From Onchocerca lupi (lineage: Eukaryota > Nematoda > Chromadorea > Rhabditida > Onchocercidae): 64,000 nucleotides of DNA. Numbering within the stretch: the first letter of the stretch is position 1; every line of letters begins with the position of its first letter. The notes under the pieces were generated by a model. The model saw only the letters and a program-made list of their open reading frames with translations. It made no database searches and was not told the DNA's origin. The stretch is taken from assembly GCA_028564675.1 (NCBI GenBank), contig JAOVVO010000070.1, positions 124,001 to 188,000 of the forward strand, given 5' to 3'. Below, piece by piece: positions 13,626 to 26,600 of this stretch. A program made the position numbers and the translations under genes.

Positions 13626-13772
13626 CATTTCGTTATATGAAATGAAAAAACATGACACATACACGACACACACACAATGCATTGCAGACGAACATTAGTG
13701 AAAATATTCAAGATGTAATGATTAAAAATAGCAAGGATAATATTTTAGGCAATTTAACATTTTCTAAAATCA

Positions 13773-16700
13773 TCAATAACCGCTCATAAATCTAGATCGT
13801 ATTGCGGCACGCATTGCATGAGGTGGTTGTGGTGGCATCGCACCATATGGCAGCATGGACCCATGCGTTCCCGTCCCTGGAACCCCTGGTGATGGCAAAG
13901 GCAATGTACCTGCATGCGGTTGAAGAAATGGTGGAGGTCCATGCGGTGGAGGTCCACCGAGGAATAATGGTGGTGGTGGCGGAGTACCAATCCAGCCGGG
14001 TGGTATGAACGGAGTTGCCGGTTGTGGTGATGGAGCATCACCGCATAGGAATCGCTGCAGTTCCTGCTCTGTGTCCACAATCATTACAAGAAACGGCGAT
14101 CCTGGGACATGTTCACCATGCCATTTAACTTCCACCTAAAATTAATTCTCATATACACTTAAAAGTATAAACTTTGAGAACAGTTCCAACACAATGCCAA
14201 AACTATAAATTATCCAAGAATGATACTAGCTTCTACATCTCCAATCTTAGCCTTTAACTTCCAAGTATGGAAAAGCAACTATACCCAAGACTTCGTTTGC
14301 ATATCTATCTTTTACATTCCAGTATTCTGAATGCTCAAGTTTACTAATTACTTTAAGATTGGAATAATAAATAAATAAAACAAAGACCTGGTAATCTCCA
14401 GGTTCTTTTGGTTCATATTTGCAATGAATTGTTCGTTCCTGCTTCTTTTCTCGTTGCATTTCTACATTGAATGCTCCCTTTGGTCCTCGAACACGCACCG
14501 TGAGTTGTCCTGCTCCAGCACCTTTCGTTTCAACAATGAAATTTGATTTAAATCTGTAACAAGTAGCTTTAATTATTTGTTGGGTGCATTTATGATTAAA
14601 ATGTGCGTAAAAGAGACAAAGAGATGAAAACTGATCATGTTTCTTGGAATCAGATTGCTGAATTTAAAAAAAAAATTGACAATAAAATCGAGATCGTTAA
14701 AAAAGTTTCAGCTTACGTAGAAAGAATCCCATGTTCGATTCCAGGTCCATATACACGAACTTTAGATGCATCTGGTGGATAAGAAACATTGAAAATAAAC
14801 GGACTTCCTGGAACTTGCTCGTCTGAATACTTCACAACTGAAATAAGTGAAATGAAGAAGATTTCTGAAATGCACTCTGTCCGAGCTATTTTTATTCTGC
14901 TATTATTTATTTTTATCGCGATTAAAAAGGATCGGTAGTCAAATAAATCACAAAATTTGAAAACATATGAATGTGAAAAAAGATACAAAAGGAAATAAAT
15001 CAAACTTCAGAAAATAATTTCCAGTCTGTTTTGAGTATTTAAAGATTATCAGATGAAAAAATGCACAAAATCGAATTATTACTATTTATTATAACAATTT
15101 TAATAAAAAAAAATACCCAGCGTATGTTTTCCAATTTCAGAAGGTCTAACTGAGAGAGTATATGTACCATCCCGAAGATCATAAAGCTCGCAAAACGCAA
15201 GTTTTGTTGGTCCCATACACTGTGCTGATAATTGACCTGAAAAGGAAATATAATGTTCTGAAAACTATGTACACCAGTAATGAAAATACTTTCCACATAA
15301 ATTCCTAACTCAAAATTTTTCGGGAACCTATACAGTAATCCAAATCATGAATAATCTCTTTGGTTTCGACGTTAAAATCAACTCATATTGAGAATTTCAA
15401 AAAGATTTTAACGGAGTGTGCAATCGATCTTCCTATGTTATTTTTGTTTTACTACTTATATATTATTAACGAAGCAGAAAAATAATGCTATAATAAGCAG
15501 TAAGCTGCGTTTACTGTCAGGTAATAATTTCTAGTAATAACAATAACAATTTCTTTTTTTTCTACTAAGCAATACTGTACATAGCATTTCTGTGCTAATG
15601 GTAAACAATTATGAAACGGCTAACGTATACGTACAATTGTTATAAGTATAGGTAAAAAAAAATAACACATTAAATAAACGTGTTTTTTTATTCATCAGAT
15701 ATGTTATTTTTTTTTAATTCATTAAATAAAGGTATAGTTACCTACAATACTTTGAAATTTTCATCCCTCACAGAAGCTTTAAAGTTGCTGATTGCTTTTG
15801 GAGATGCCCGTATAATGCAAATAATATTATGAAAGAAAAAAGTTCATACCTGGTCCCGCTTTTCTTGTGTCGATAATAGTCTTCACATCCTCATTAACAA
15901 TTCCCATTTTCAATGTATTCGCATCAATACTGATAGCTTCTGCAGCACTCGAATGTAAGTCAACCTGCACTCGGAAAGGTGAACCGCGAACATGATGTCC
16001 ATCCCATAATACCTGCAAAAAAATGCACAATGTTCGCAATGTTCTATTTTAATTCTATATATTAAATATATTTTAATTCTTCAAAACTTCAGGATTCAAA
16101 TGAGTGAGAAAGCACAATTAAGCAGTCGAGAATCCTACTTTTACATAATCAAGAGCTTTATCCTTATCTGAATCTTTGAACGAAGAGTTGATAATTATGA
16201 CAAATATAAAATCGATTCGCAAAATCACTTCATATCAGTAAGCGAAAAATTTGAGTCAAAATTTGAAAAAATGAACCTGTAACTCATAAATGCCAGGTAT
16301 CAATGGTGTGTAGACAGCTTTATAAACGTTATTTCCCAAATGAGTTAAACGCACCGGAATATCTGCTTTTTGTCCAAACAAAGAACATGATATCTGTCCA
16401 TCTGAAATATCCATTTACCTGATAATCGCTTAGAATTAGAAAATTTCAAATTTAAATCATTTATAGGCTGACAGTTACAGCTAGTAATCCTACAAACAAA
16501 ATCCAACAAAAAAAATTGTGCCAAAATTAATTAGGAATTGCAAACCTCTGGAGACATCCGAGCCATCGATGATAAATTCCGTTGGTTCATTATTGGCAGC
16601 CCGTGTTAAGCCCTCACCTCGCACCACCACTCTCAAACAGTCTGTTTCGCTCCTCTCGTGAGACGGATAATCTCTAAATTTCACTATTCATAAAAATAAA

Positions 16701-19700
16701 TCAAAATGAGAGTTATTTAGATTATTTCCAAAAATTGACAATTCCCCCTAAACTTAATTTTTCGTATTCAAAGGAAGTTTTACGAGTAGAAATAGTAAAT
16801 CCATCAAGAAATACAGGTCCAGTATCGAAGAAAGAACTTGAATAGCGCTAACAACTTAAACATTTCAGCAGTGGAGAATTATTACATGTTTTTGATTCTT
16901 GTCTTTAAAAGGTTGTCCAGACACTACTTAATATTTAAAATGAGCTATTATTCTTCAACCATATTAGACTGAATAGCATTAGAAATCAATTTATTAATTA
17001 CAACGATTTCTAAAAATCTCACTAAAAACTGAAATATATAGCTTAAGTTGGAAAATGTCAAAATCATTCATAAATATTTTAGTTTACGAAAATAATTTGA
17101 AAGCCATTTACTCAGATCGAGATCTTAAAGTATTATGCGACGTTGCCATAACAGTATTCGTAAACGGGAGAGCACGTGAGGTTGAGGGCTGTTCACCTTC
17201 AGCAATCACGTGTAATGGCTGCGCTTTCTGAACTGCCATATCCGACCAATAAAGATAAATACTGTATTTTCCAGGCTGGTGTGGACAATATATTATACGA
17301 TATTTTCCATAGCCGAGTGATTCGATATCACAATCATTCACTAATCTGCCGTCCCAATCACGAACTTCCGCTCGAAGTTTGCCTAAATTTTTTGACTGCG
17401 AAAAATCCAGAAAATTTTACCAAATTCAGAAGAACTTGTTAAGGAAAATAAGGCTGATAAAACAACCTAATTACCGTTATCAGATGATACAACTACAAGT
17501 TCTTCTAAACATAAATTAGCTTATAATTAAAACTGTCTAGTTTTGGAAACTTCAAAAATTTTAAACTATTCAAAATTAGTAAAAGTAATTTCTGCAGAAA
17601 AATAACTTACCAGATCCGGCGGCTGTAGCATCAACATCGATGATGTTTCTCTGCTGTACTGCAAACTGATATACGCCATCTTCATCGGCCATGTGATCAT
17701 TCACAATCACTTTCCGTGGATCAACAACTTCGATCCCGAATGGACTTCCTGAATTAATTTCACTGCTTCAAATCTAGCTATCATCAACAAAATTTAGATG
17801 AAAAAGGAAATTAGTCAACAATGCCACGAAAAAAATCACCTGAAATAGTTCGATTATTATACTCAATATTTATCAAATAACGGCCCACTTCCATTGGTGT
17901 AAAGGAAATTTCTGTTGTTCCATCTGGATTTTTGTTTGCTGTATGCCGAATTTTCGCTTTCTTCGGTCCTATCAAAGAATTGACAAATTAGAAACAAATT
18001 TGTTAAAAATTTACTAGACGTGAAGGAACTTGAATTTACTTCAATATAAGGAAGCGATGAAAAGAATTCTGTTGATGAAAAGGAACAAATCAACTTGCTC
18101 AAACTGAGAAAACTTCTCATAAGAAAAAAATTATCTCAACTGAAAATTTTCTAAAAAAAATATACACAATTTCTTCAAATCCTAATAAGGAATTTAACTT
18201 TTGGTTAAATCAAGGAAAAGTTTTAGAAAAAAGTTTCATCAAAAATTATGAAGAAGCGAAAGTAAAAATACTTGTTCGGGCAGTCATAAGTTTTTATATT
18301 CTCAAAAATTTGGAGGATTCGCTATTTCTATACCTCGTACATCGATTTTCAGATTTCCTTTTACATTTTTAGCATCAAAAATGATGCTTGTTGGACGTTC
18401 CACCTCTACGGGATGTTCGATCGCAACTCCACGTACAGTAGGCTTGCCGTGCTCTTCAACAATCAATGTATGTGGCGTTCCTGAAACATAAATAACAAAA
18501 TTATTCACGAATGTCAAAGAAACTGAAAGAAAATAAATCGGAAGATACGATAAGTAAAAATAGATCAGAAAAACTACTCAAATTTTTACCGTCAACAAGA
18601 AAACCAGCCAATTTTGTGGACAATTTATATTGACCAATTTTGTTTGGAACAAATTTGAAAACATCATCACCATCGGCGGTTGTTTGCATATCGAATCGTA
18701 CCAGTTCATTAGATGGATCAATTAATTCCACGGTTAAGTCACCATCACCAGCTAGCTGACGATTCACTATAAATTTTGCAAATTTTTAAAATTCTCTGAT
18801 ATGAATTAGAAAAAAAAGATAAATATGCTACAAAACAACGTGCCAGTAGCAAAGAAATTTATGACTAAAGAACTTACCGGTGATTACCGCAGGTTGATTG
18901 AGAATGAATGGTTCATTGATACCTTTGATAAAAACTTTTCGTGGATCGATTACCATGCATTTGAATGGACTACCAACTATTGGTGCATCAGCAAATGTTA
19001 TTTCGATTTGGTGAAGACCTGAAGGAAAAATAGCGATCTCAGGAAAATTTGGAAGATGAGAAGATCTATATGATCTGTGAGTTTAATAAAAAACTACTTG
19101 AAATTTGTGCGCCATTTAACTAATGTTCTCTTAGTGGATTTAATACTGAAATATTTTGAAAAGACTTTGTTTGCTATAAGTAAATTACTACGAAAGAGAT
19201 CAGAAGAGAACTTGAAAAGAGACGGATTTGATCGCCTTGCATAAAGTATAATAAATAATACAGCGGATATTATATTCTTAATTAAAAATCTACTCATTAA
19301 TTCAAAATATCCGGGCTTGAACTTTATTAACTCGAAGTATTCAGGCCTAAATTTTTATCTCAACGTTAGCATCATATTTTTTGGCTCTTCTCTAAATTTG
19401 TTTTTCATCGATACTTCATAGCCTTTCTATAGTCTTTATTTTTATATTGATTACCTATTTAGATAGTATTACCATGTTTCATTTGTCTTAAAAATCGACG
19501 GATGGTATTCTACTTCTGTTAATCAGCGGATTAATAAAGCGATAGAAGTAATGGAAGAGTTCATAACCTATAAATTTATTCTTACGTATTTCCAAGCATA
19601 AGTAACATAAACACTATGCACAGTGTTTTTATAAAAGACAAATATTATAAAATGCAGCCAACCAAGGTCAATCTTAAATGAGTTATATCCACTGATCCTG

Positions 19701-20638
19701 AGTAAAACGATGAAAATAAGGGATAAATTATAGATGAGAAGAAAATCTACAAGGGGATTTTCTCAGGCAGACAAGTTTCATCTTCATAATATTAAAACTT
19801 TATCCACTTTAATTCTGAAGTTTTTCTTCCTTTTATTATTCCGGTGAGAAAAAAACTACCAATGTTTTCAGGTGTAAATTCGACCCAATAACTATCATCA
19901 TGTTGTTTATAACATCGAACAGGTAATGGTCTACCTCGCGAATCTGAAAAAATAAAAATTATAAGACTAGAAAAACTAGGAATTAAAGAAGAATGAATAA
20001 ATTAGCAAAACTGCAGCATGAACAATACAAACACGTGATACACGCATAATGACGAAGTGCAACAACAACATTAACGAACTAAAAATAATTGAAATTTTAT
20101 AAAAATTGGTAAAACCTCCAATAAGTAATTTGATCCTGAAATTAACTTATTATAATAAAACAATATATATTTCACTTTAATTTTTTCGCAATAATATATA
20201 TTTTTTTTCAAAATAATAGTGTTCTGTATTCCATCAAACGCTGAATTTAAAACTAACCATCACTTAATGTGCAAACTTTGATCCAATTTCTCAAATATCA
20301 CTGATCTAATTGATTGATCCCGATAACGCAAAGTGTACAGAGGAATACAGAGCAAAAGTCGATTAAAAATTTCAAGGAAAAGATTTTGAATTTTGGAAAT
20401 TCACAACAAATATTCATGAACTCTTACTTAGTTCCACTCTTATTTAAATCACATTTCAGCAAAATTATACTTCTTGAGAAGTTAGAAATACCTGAAACTA
20501 TTACATCCAGTTCACCATGTTCAGTATCATTTAATGAAACTTCAAAACGAGCTGTTTTGCCACGTTGTGCACGTGCTAACGCATCACCACGTGCTCGAAC
20601 TGATCCTGCATCACTTATGATACATTCGTATGGGCATT
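13773..20638 (-). CDS. fln-2: filamin exons 44-58: repeats 17-23 and proline-rich tail
   Basis: Exons: 20492-20638, 19860-19943, 18878-19018, 18590-18766, 18334-18480, 17840-17968, 17611-17748, 17112-17382, 16546-16673, 16277-16401, 15850-16012, 15117-15236, 14717-14837, 14388-14553 and 13773-14135. Repeat ends include VGSPFKCMVIDPRKV, ISGSPFGIEVVDPRKV, VRGSPFRVQVDLHSS, VPGSPFIFNVSYPPD and VPGSPFLVMIVDTE. Between repeats 20 and 21 is a linker (about residues 2555-2600) rich in S, T and R. After repeat 23 the protein ends in about 100 residues of proline, glycine and histidine-rich sequence with PPPPP and PPPHGPPP runs and the final RSRFMSGY. This replaces the C-terminal dimerisation repeat and hinge of classical filamins and could bind SH3, WW or EVH1 domains. 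Confidence 0.94.
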
Positions 20639-23600
20639 CTGAAATGTAATAAATGTCTGAATTACGAGAACTCCTGAGAAAGATCACAAAGTCATTACAC
20701 TGTTTAAAAAAGTTTTATTAGGAAAAATCTAAAAACGAAAATTTTCATTTCATCCACTTTTATAGAAGCCAAATAATCCTTTCCCGTTTTTTGCTAATCG
20801 TTAAATTTTCTTGAAATGTCAGATTAGAAATATCACTGATAATAAAGAACAGTGATTCGGGAAAACTTTGGACTAATCAATTGTCGGAGAAAATAAAAAT
20901 TGATGTTAATGGATAATCTCAAAAAACGAAAAGGATGCTTTCTCTTTTTCCTTATACATGAATTTATCATACATAAAATCTTAAACATAAATATTGTCAT
21001 ATAAATGAAATTAAAAAAAACGAAAGCGAACAAATTAGTGAAAAAGAAAAAAGAAAATATGATTCGTCTGTTCTGACGTTTCATTCATTTCAGGAACTGT
21101 ACCCGGCAGAAGCATTTCATCGATCCTCACATCTATCAGATGAAGTCCAACTTGTCGTGGTATAAACGAACATACGTGTAAACCTTTTTTGACACGTTTC
21201 ATCGTGCATGGTATTTCCTTACCTCCACATGTTACTCGTACTGTTGCATTCGATCCACCCGAACTTGACCAATCCACTAGAAATTATCAAATTTCAAAAT
21301 CAATTCAATTTCTGAAGCATTTCTTGACACTTTTTGATATAAAAGAAAGACTCAACCATTAAAACGTTGTTCGATGCCAACACGATCGTTTTTCAGGCCG
21401 ATCACTCGTACAGCACTCAAATCCAGTACCGAAATTTTGAAAGGACTTCCTCGGACATGCTCATCGCCTACAAGTACTGATACACTATGAACACCTTCTG
21501 TTCGTGGTGTAAATTCCACTTCGAATATTTCATCGGGAAGTTTCTTCAGTGATACTGGTACCGGATTTCGTTCTGAATCTGAAAGATGGAAAAACTATGT
21601 TCAGATTTGTTTCAATTCGAAATTTGCAAGATTCACAAGATTGTATGGTTTTAAAATCTAGAGTTTCCAATGAAACATTTAAAACATATAAAAACATAAG
21701 TATTGCCGTATTCATACTTCAACAATGTGACCATCCAATAATCCGCCGAGTCAAATTTTGCAATACAAATTTTTCTTAAATAACTAATTAAACAGATTCT
21801 CGATGTGAATATTATGATAGGAAAGCTCAATAAAAATAGTCATTATATTCAGCCAACAATTATTCAAAAAGATTCCATTGAATAATTGGAATTTAAAGAG
21901 ATGTGCTAACCAACGATGGCAACAGATAAGTGCTTTCCGGCATCAGATTCTGCTCGAAGAATCACTTTAGATGACGAACCAACCAAAGCTTGTTCAATCT
22001 CGTCTACAAGTACAGCACCGCGACCGCTTTGAATAACCCGAACGTACTCCCGTTCCCCATAAGGTACTCCGTTGATAAAAACATCTACAGAATAATGACC
22101 TGTTTCATGAAAGCTGAAACAAATAAAAAATGGAAAGGAAAATTGAGAAATTCTAAAAGTATCAATCTTTCATTCAAAATTATACGAATACATCGATCAG
22201 ATCAAGTATCAGAAGTAAATTCAACATAAACTATCTCAAGCTTAGAATGTTTTAGAACAAAAATTATTATGAATAAAATGTCAAATCTGCAAATGTCAAA
22301 TCTATTTATCAGCTTAGTTGTTATCGATAAATTTTGATATTACTATTATATTTTTTCTTTCTGTTGTGTATTCCATTTGAAAAACTATACTATCAGGCTA
22401 TTTCTTTCAAAAAATAATTACATGCAAAAGGCTCGAACAATTCCATCATTTCCAACTTTTGTTTTTACTGGCAATAATTCATTTCTGGTATTTTTAATTT
22501 CTAGTTTCACATCCTTCTGCGCTGCATGACTTTTATCCACTGAAAACAAAAAACTCCAAGAAATGAATATCAGGAAAAGGTAGAATATCTCAGAATACTT
22601 TGTTATTGAAATTAAATTTCTCTATATTCATCTCTTTGATTTCTATTTGACTGAAATAGTCGTTATTTCAGTCAAGCCGTAATGCAGAATTGAAAAAAAT
22701 TTCTTTTTTCTTTTTACCAGTTTTTTCTTTTATCATTTTCTAACCAGTTTTTCCTGAATTAGCTCTGCCTGCAATTATTCTATTTACAGATGTTAATATT
22801 TTAAATTAGGTTTAAGGCAATTTACATTCAAAAATAAGCTCTTTGCCAGCAAGAACGGTCGATGGAATTCGGGCAATTTTCGGTAGACCAGAAACTTCCA
22901 TTACAAACGGTCCGATACCAAGCTGTTGACCATTCACAACAATGCCAATTTCATGCTCTCCTGCAGTAACGAGAATATCTATTAAATTACAGATAAGCTT
23001 TCTAAAACTGATATTACCGACCAGAATTTGAAATATTTGATGATGCAGAAGCTTTGAATAGTTTTTCTGATGATTTTGATTGTCATGTATGCATTCTAAG
23101 CATTCAATGATTCATTCCCAATGATAAATCGCAATAGTGAAAATAACTTATTAATTACATCTTACATTGATGACATTGATTTTAACAACGAACTATCAGT
23201 ATCAGGAAAAAAACGATACCTGATGTCAAAGGTCGAAATTGTACATGATACCCATTGCAAACTTTTTCCACTTCAACATCCAATTCATGACCATGCGAAT
23301 CTGAATTTCAGCATTCCTCTGTGCAACACCCAAAACCAACAAAGTACAGACGAAATACAAACAAATGAAGGACAGAGACGGTGCAATTTAACAAGTAAAA
23401 CAAAGACAAAGTTGAGTAAGCTTCAAGCAAAAGCATCTAAATCAACTTCTATCTGAAAGACATTTGTAACAAAGCCGGAGAAATGGCAACAAAGTCTGCA
23501 GTGTTGCTTCTGATAAATAATGCAACTAATTCTATCTCTTTTTTTCAATTCAAGCAAATGCACCGTTCATTACTAATCTCATATTTTCACAAAGAAAAAT

Positions 23601-26600
23601 CAAGACTTCCAGAAGGTTTCAAAGGTATTCTGGTTTAAGGAACATCTCCGGTTTTGTAGAAAAGCAACGTATTATAGCAATAGCAATTTCAGAAACCAAC
23701 CAGTGACGATAACATTGCATTCAGTTTCACGTCCGCCTGTATCAATACTGAAGCCCTTCATTTGTCCAACCTGAGCAAAAGAATTATGGATCTAAATAAG
23801 TTTCTGCTTTCTTTTTTATTGATTTTTAAAAATTCGATGAAAGTAAAAAATTGTTTAATTTTAGACCGGATGACAAAGAAATATAAAACGTTTCGAAAAA
23901 ATAGATCCGAAAAACTTAGTTTTATACCTGCCCTACAGTCAGATCACCAACTAGCCGAATCTCTTGTTCCGATCCTACGCTATTCATCGGTGACGACATA
24001 TTACCAGTCGATTGTGATAATCTTTCTCTCACTGGACAAACCATTGGTGAACCTTAAACTTGTATAAAAGACGCTTAATAACCATCCATTTACTAATGAA
24101 CTAATTTCATTACATGTATCGTCAGTTTAGTGATTTCTGGTTATCATAAATCTTTTGAAATTATTGCTAAAATGGGCTGTAAAGCTTTACAAGTATCGGA
24201 CGTAATAATACTATGAAATATTTAATTCTTTAAACAATCTACATTAAACGCTAAGAAATGATGGAAAAATAATTTGATTTTCAATTCAACACACGAACCT
24301 ATTATTTGCACTTAGAATTATCTACTGAGTTCAAGTGCTCACTGCTATTAAAATAATATCTAATGATATAGGATAAATTTCGTGCAAATAAAAAATAATT
24401 ATAATTACCTGGAATTGGATCTCCATTAAATCGTACACTTATAAGATGATCTTTAGCTTCTTGTGGTGTAAATGAAACTTTGAATTTCGCTTGTCCCTCC
24501 GCCTAAAAGATTAACGAATCAATAAAATATCTGATTAAGCACCGTTTCTTATTCTTTCCCTATCTTTTCTATTCATTTATTAATCTCTATCGTGCTAAGC
24601 TATTTTTCTTCTGCTTATCATTGGTACAATCAGAATCGAAATTGAAGATAAAAATTAATATTTTCATCCAAACCTGTACAAAATTTGGCACATTTCGATT
24701 CTCAACACTGACTATAATTTCCATATTACCAGCTCCAGCACGAGCAGCATCAATCGTGAATGTACAAGGATGTCCAACAACCGCTTCTTCGATGCATGAT
24801 AGCTTGGCACATTTTGCATCAAATGCTTTGGAGGTGAACGGTGAGCCAGCAATCGGATTACCATCACAATTTATATCAATCTAAAAATTAGAAGCTTTTG
24901 AACTTTTGAACTTTTGTGATATCTATCGATTTTCGACATTAAAGCATATCATAGGAAGATATTCTAAATGATGGGAATAATGGGAAATGTTTCAAAAATG
25001 TAATAAATTAATAATGTCTTCCTCTTGCGGATCATTTATTAAAGATGAAATTTTAAAATATAATATGCGACAACCAGGCTTACCGTGTCGTTTATTTTAA
25101 ATACCGAGATGGCGCATATTTTATTTATGAAAAGCTACTTACTTGATGATTCCCGACATTCTTTGGTGTATAGGAAATGATGTATTTCTTATCGTCTACA
25201 TCACTTTTCGATATGTTAACCGGAATGTTGTTATTCTGCGAATCGGTAATGCGTATCTGCGGTAACACATCTTTCATACCTTCAACATTTACGTATATTT
25301 GTGCTACTTGTCCAACCGGAATTCGTTCCAATCCAGGACCCGAAATTGTTATCGATTGCGCCATTACCAAATGACAGATGAATGGACTTCCTAAAATTAG
25401 TTCTGCGTGCCGTAAAAATTTAAAAATCAAAGCACCAGAATTCCTAATGAATTCATAGTTGCGAAAAGACTATACTTTTTCACTTTCTGACAATGCTCTA
25501 ATCACAGAAAACAGTCATAACGAAAAGCATGAGGAATTTATCGTCATTTTAACCATTCAGATAAAGAACTAAAGTAAAAAATTTGATGTTTAAATACAGG
25601 GGTAAAAACTAAATAATTTGCGAAAAAAATTGGAGGCCTTAACAGTCAACTTTTCTCTTCCCTTTTCTATTTCTTTCTGGCTTGACAAATAGGACAAATG
25701 ATGGCTTCGAGATTTACAACTGAAACAATTAATTGTAAAAAGGTGTAAAAAAAAAAAATTACCTAACAGTCCCTGCATGCAGAACCAAATTTTTTTATAA
25801 AACAGAAATTGGGATTTTTCCAACCTTTCACACTCTGATTTTAATGATCAAAATTATCACGCTATTAAAAAGTTAATTTAGAATACGAAGATTTATTAAG
25901 TGCTATGCTTTGTCTAAAAATCTAACAAATCGCCTAATATCTGTAAATCTTTTTAATTTTTGCCTTACCTGGCACAGGTTCATTGTTGAAACGAACAGAT
26001 ATGGTATGATCGACAAGTTCTCTGGGTACAAAAGATATATCATAACGATGTTGTCCAAGTGATTGCGCCATCGATGGAATGCGTCCTTCGTTTACAGCTA
26101 CTTCTAGGTTACCGACACCTGCTTGGCTTGCATCCACTATAAAATACAAGAAAATAAGAACAGAACATTTGACCCAATGTTTCGGTGGAAGACATGCCTA
26201 TTCTAAATATGAGACGAACTCAGAAAGTCAGACTGCAAAATGATTTTGTAACGATGATTCCATATAAACTATAAAATAGATAATTTCCGAATTGCGATCA
26301 TCACACAATAAAGAATATCATAAATTTGTTATTTCAATTTTTTGCAAAAACAAACCAATGAAATGGACTGGTCTATCGACAACACTATTAGGAATATCAC
26401 CGACAATAATTTTTGCTGGATCATATGCTCGACAAGTAAATGGACTGCCTTGAACATCCATTCCAGCATATTTAACTTCGATTTCATGATCACCTGAAAC
26501 GATGAATTATTAAAATTGAGCGACAAAATGAAGCTCCAAAATGTTAGATTGTTTGATACGAAATCAAAAAAACAGAGAGAAGAGTTAAACAAAGAAAGTC

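Noticed and set aside
13784..14080. Histidine-rich minus-strand frame over the last filamin exon
   Set aside because: It is the shifted frame of the proline-rich tail; the true frame continues repeat 23 through VEVKWHGEHVPGSPF.
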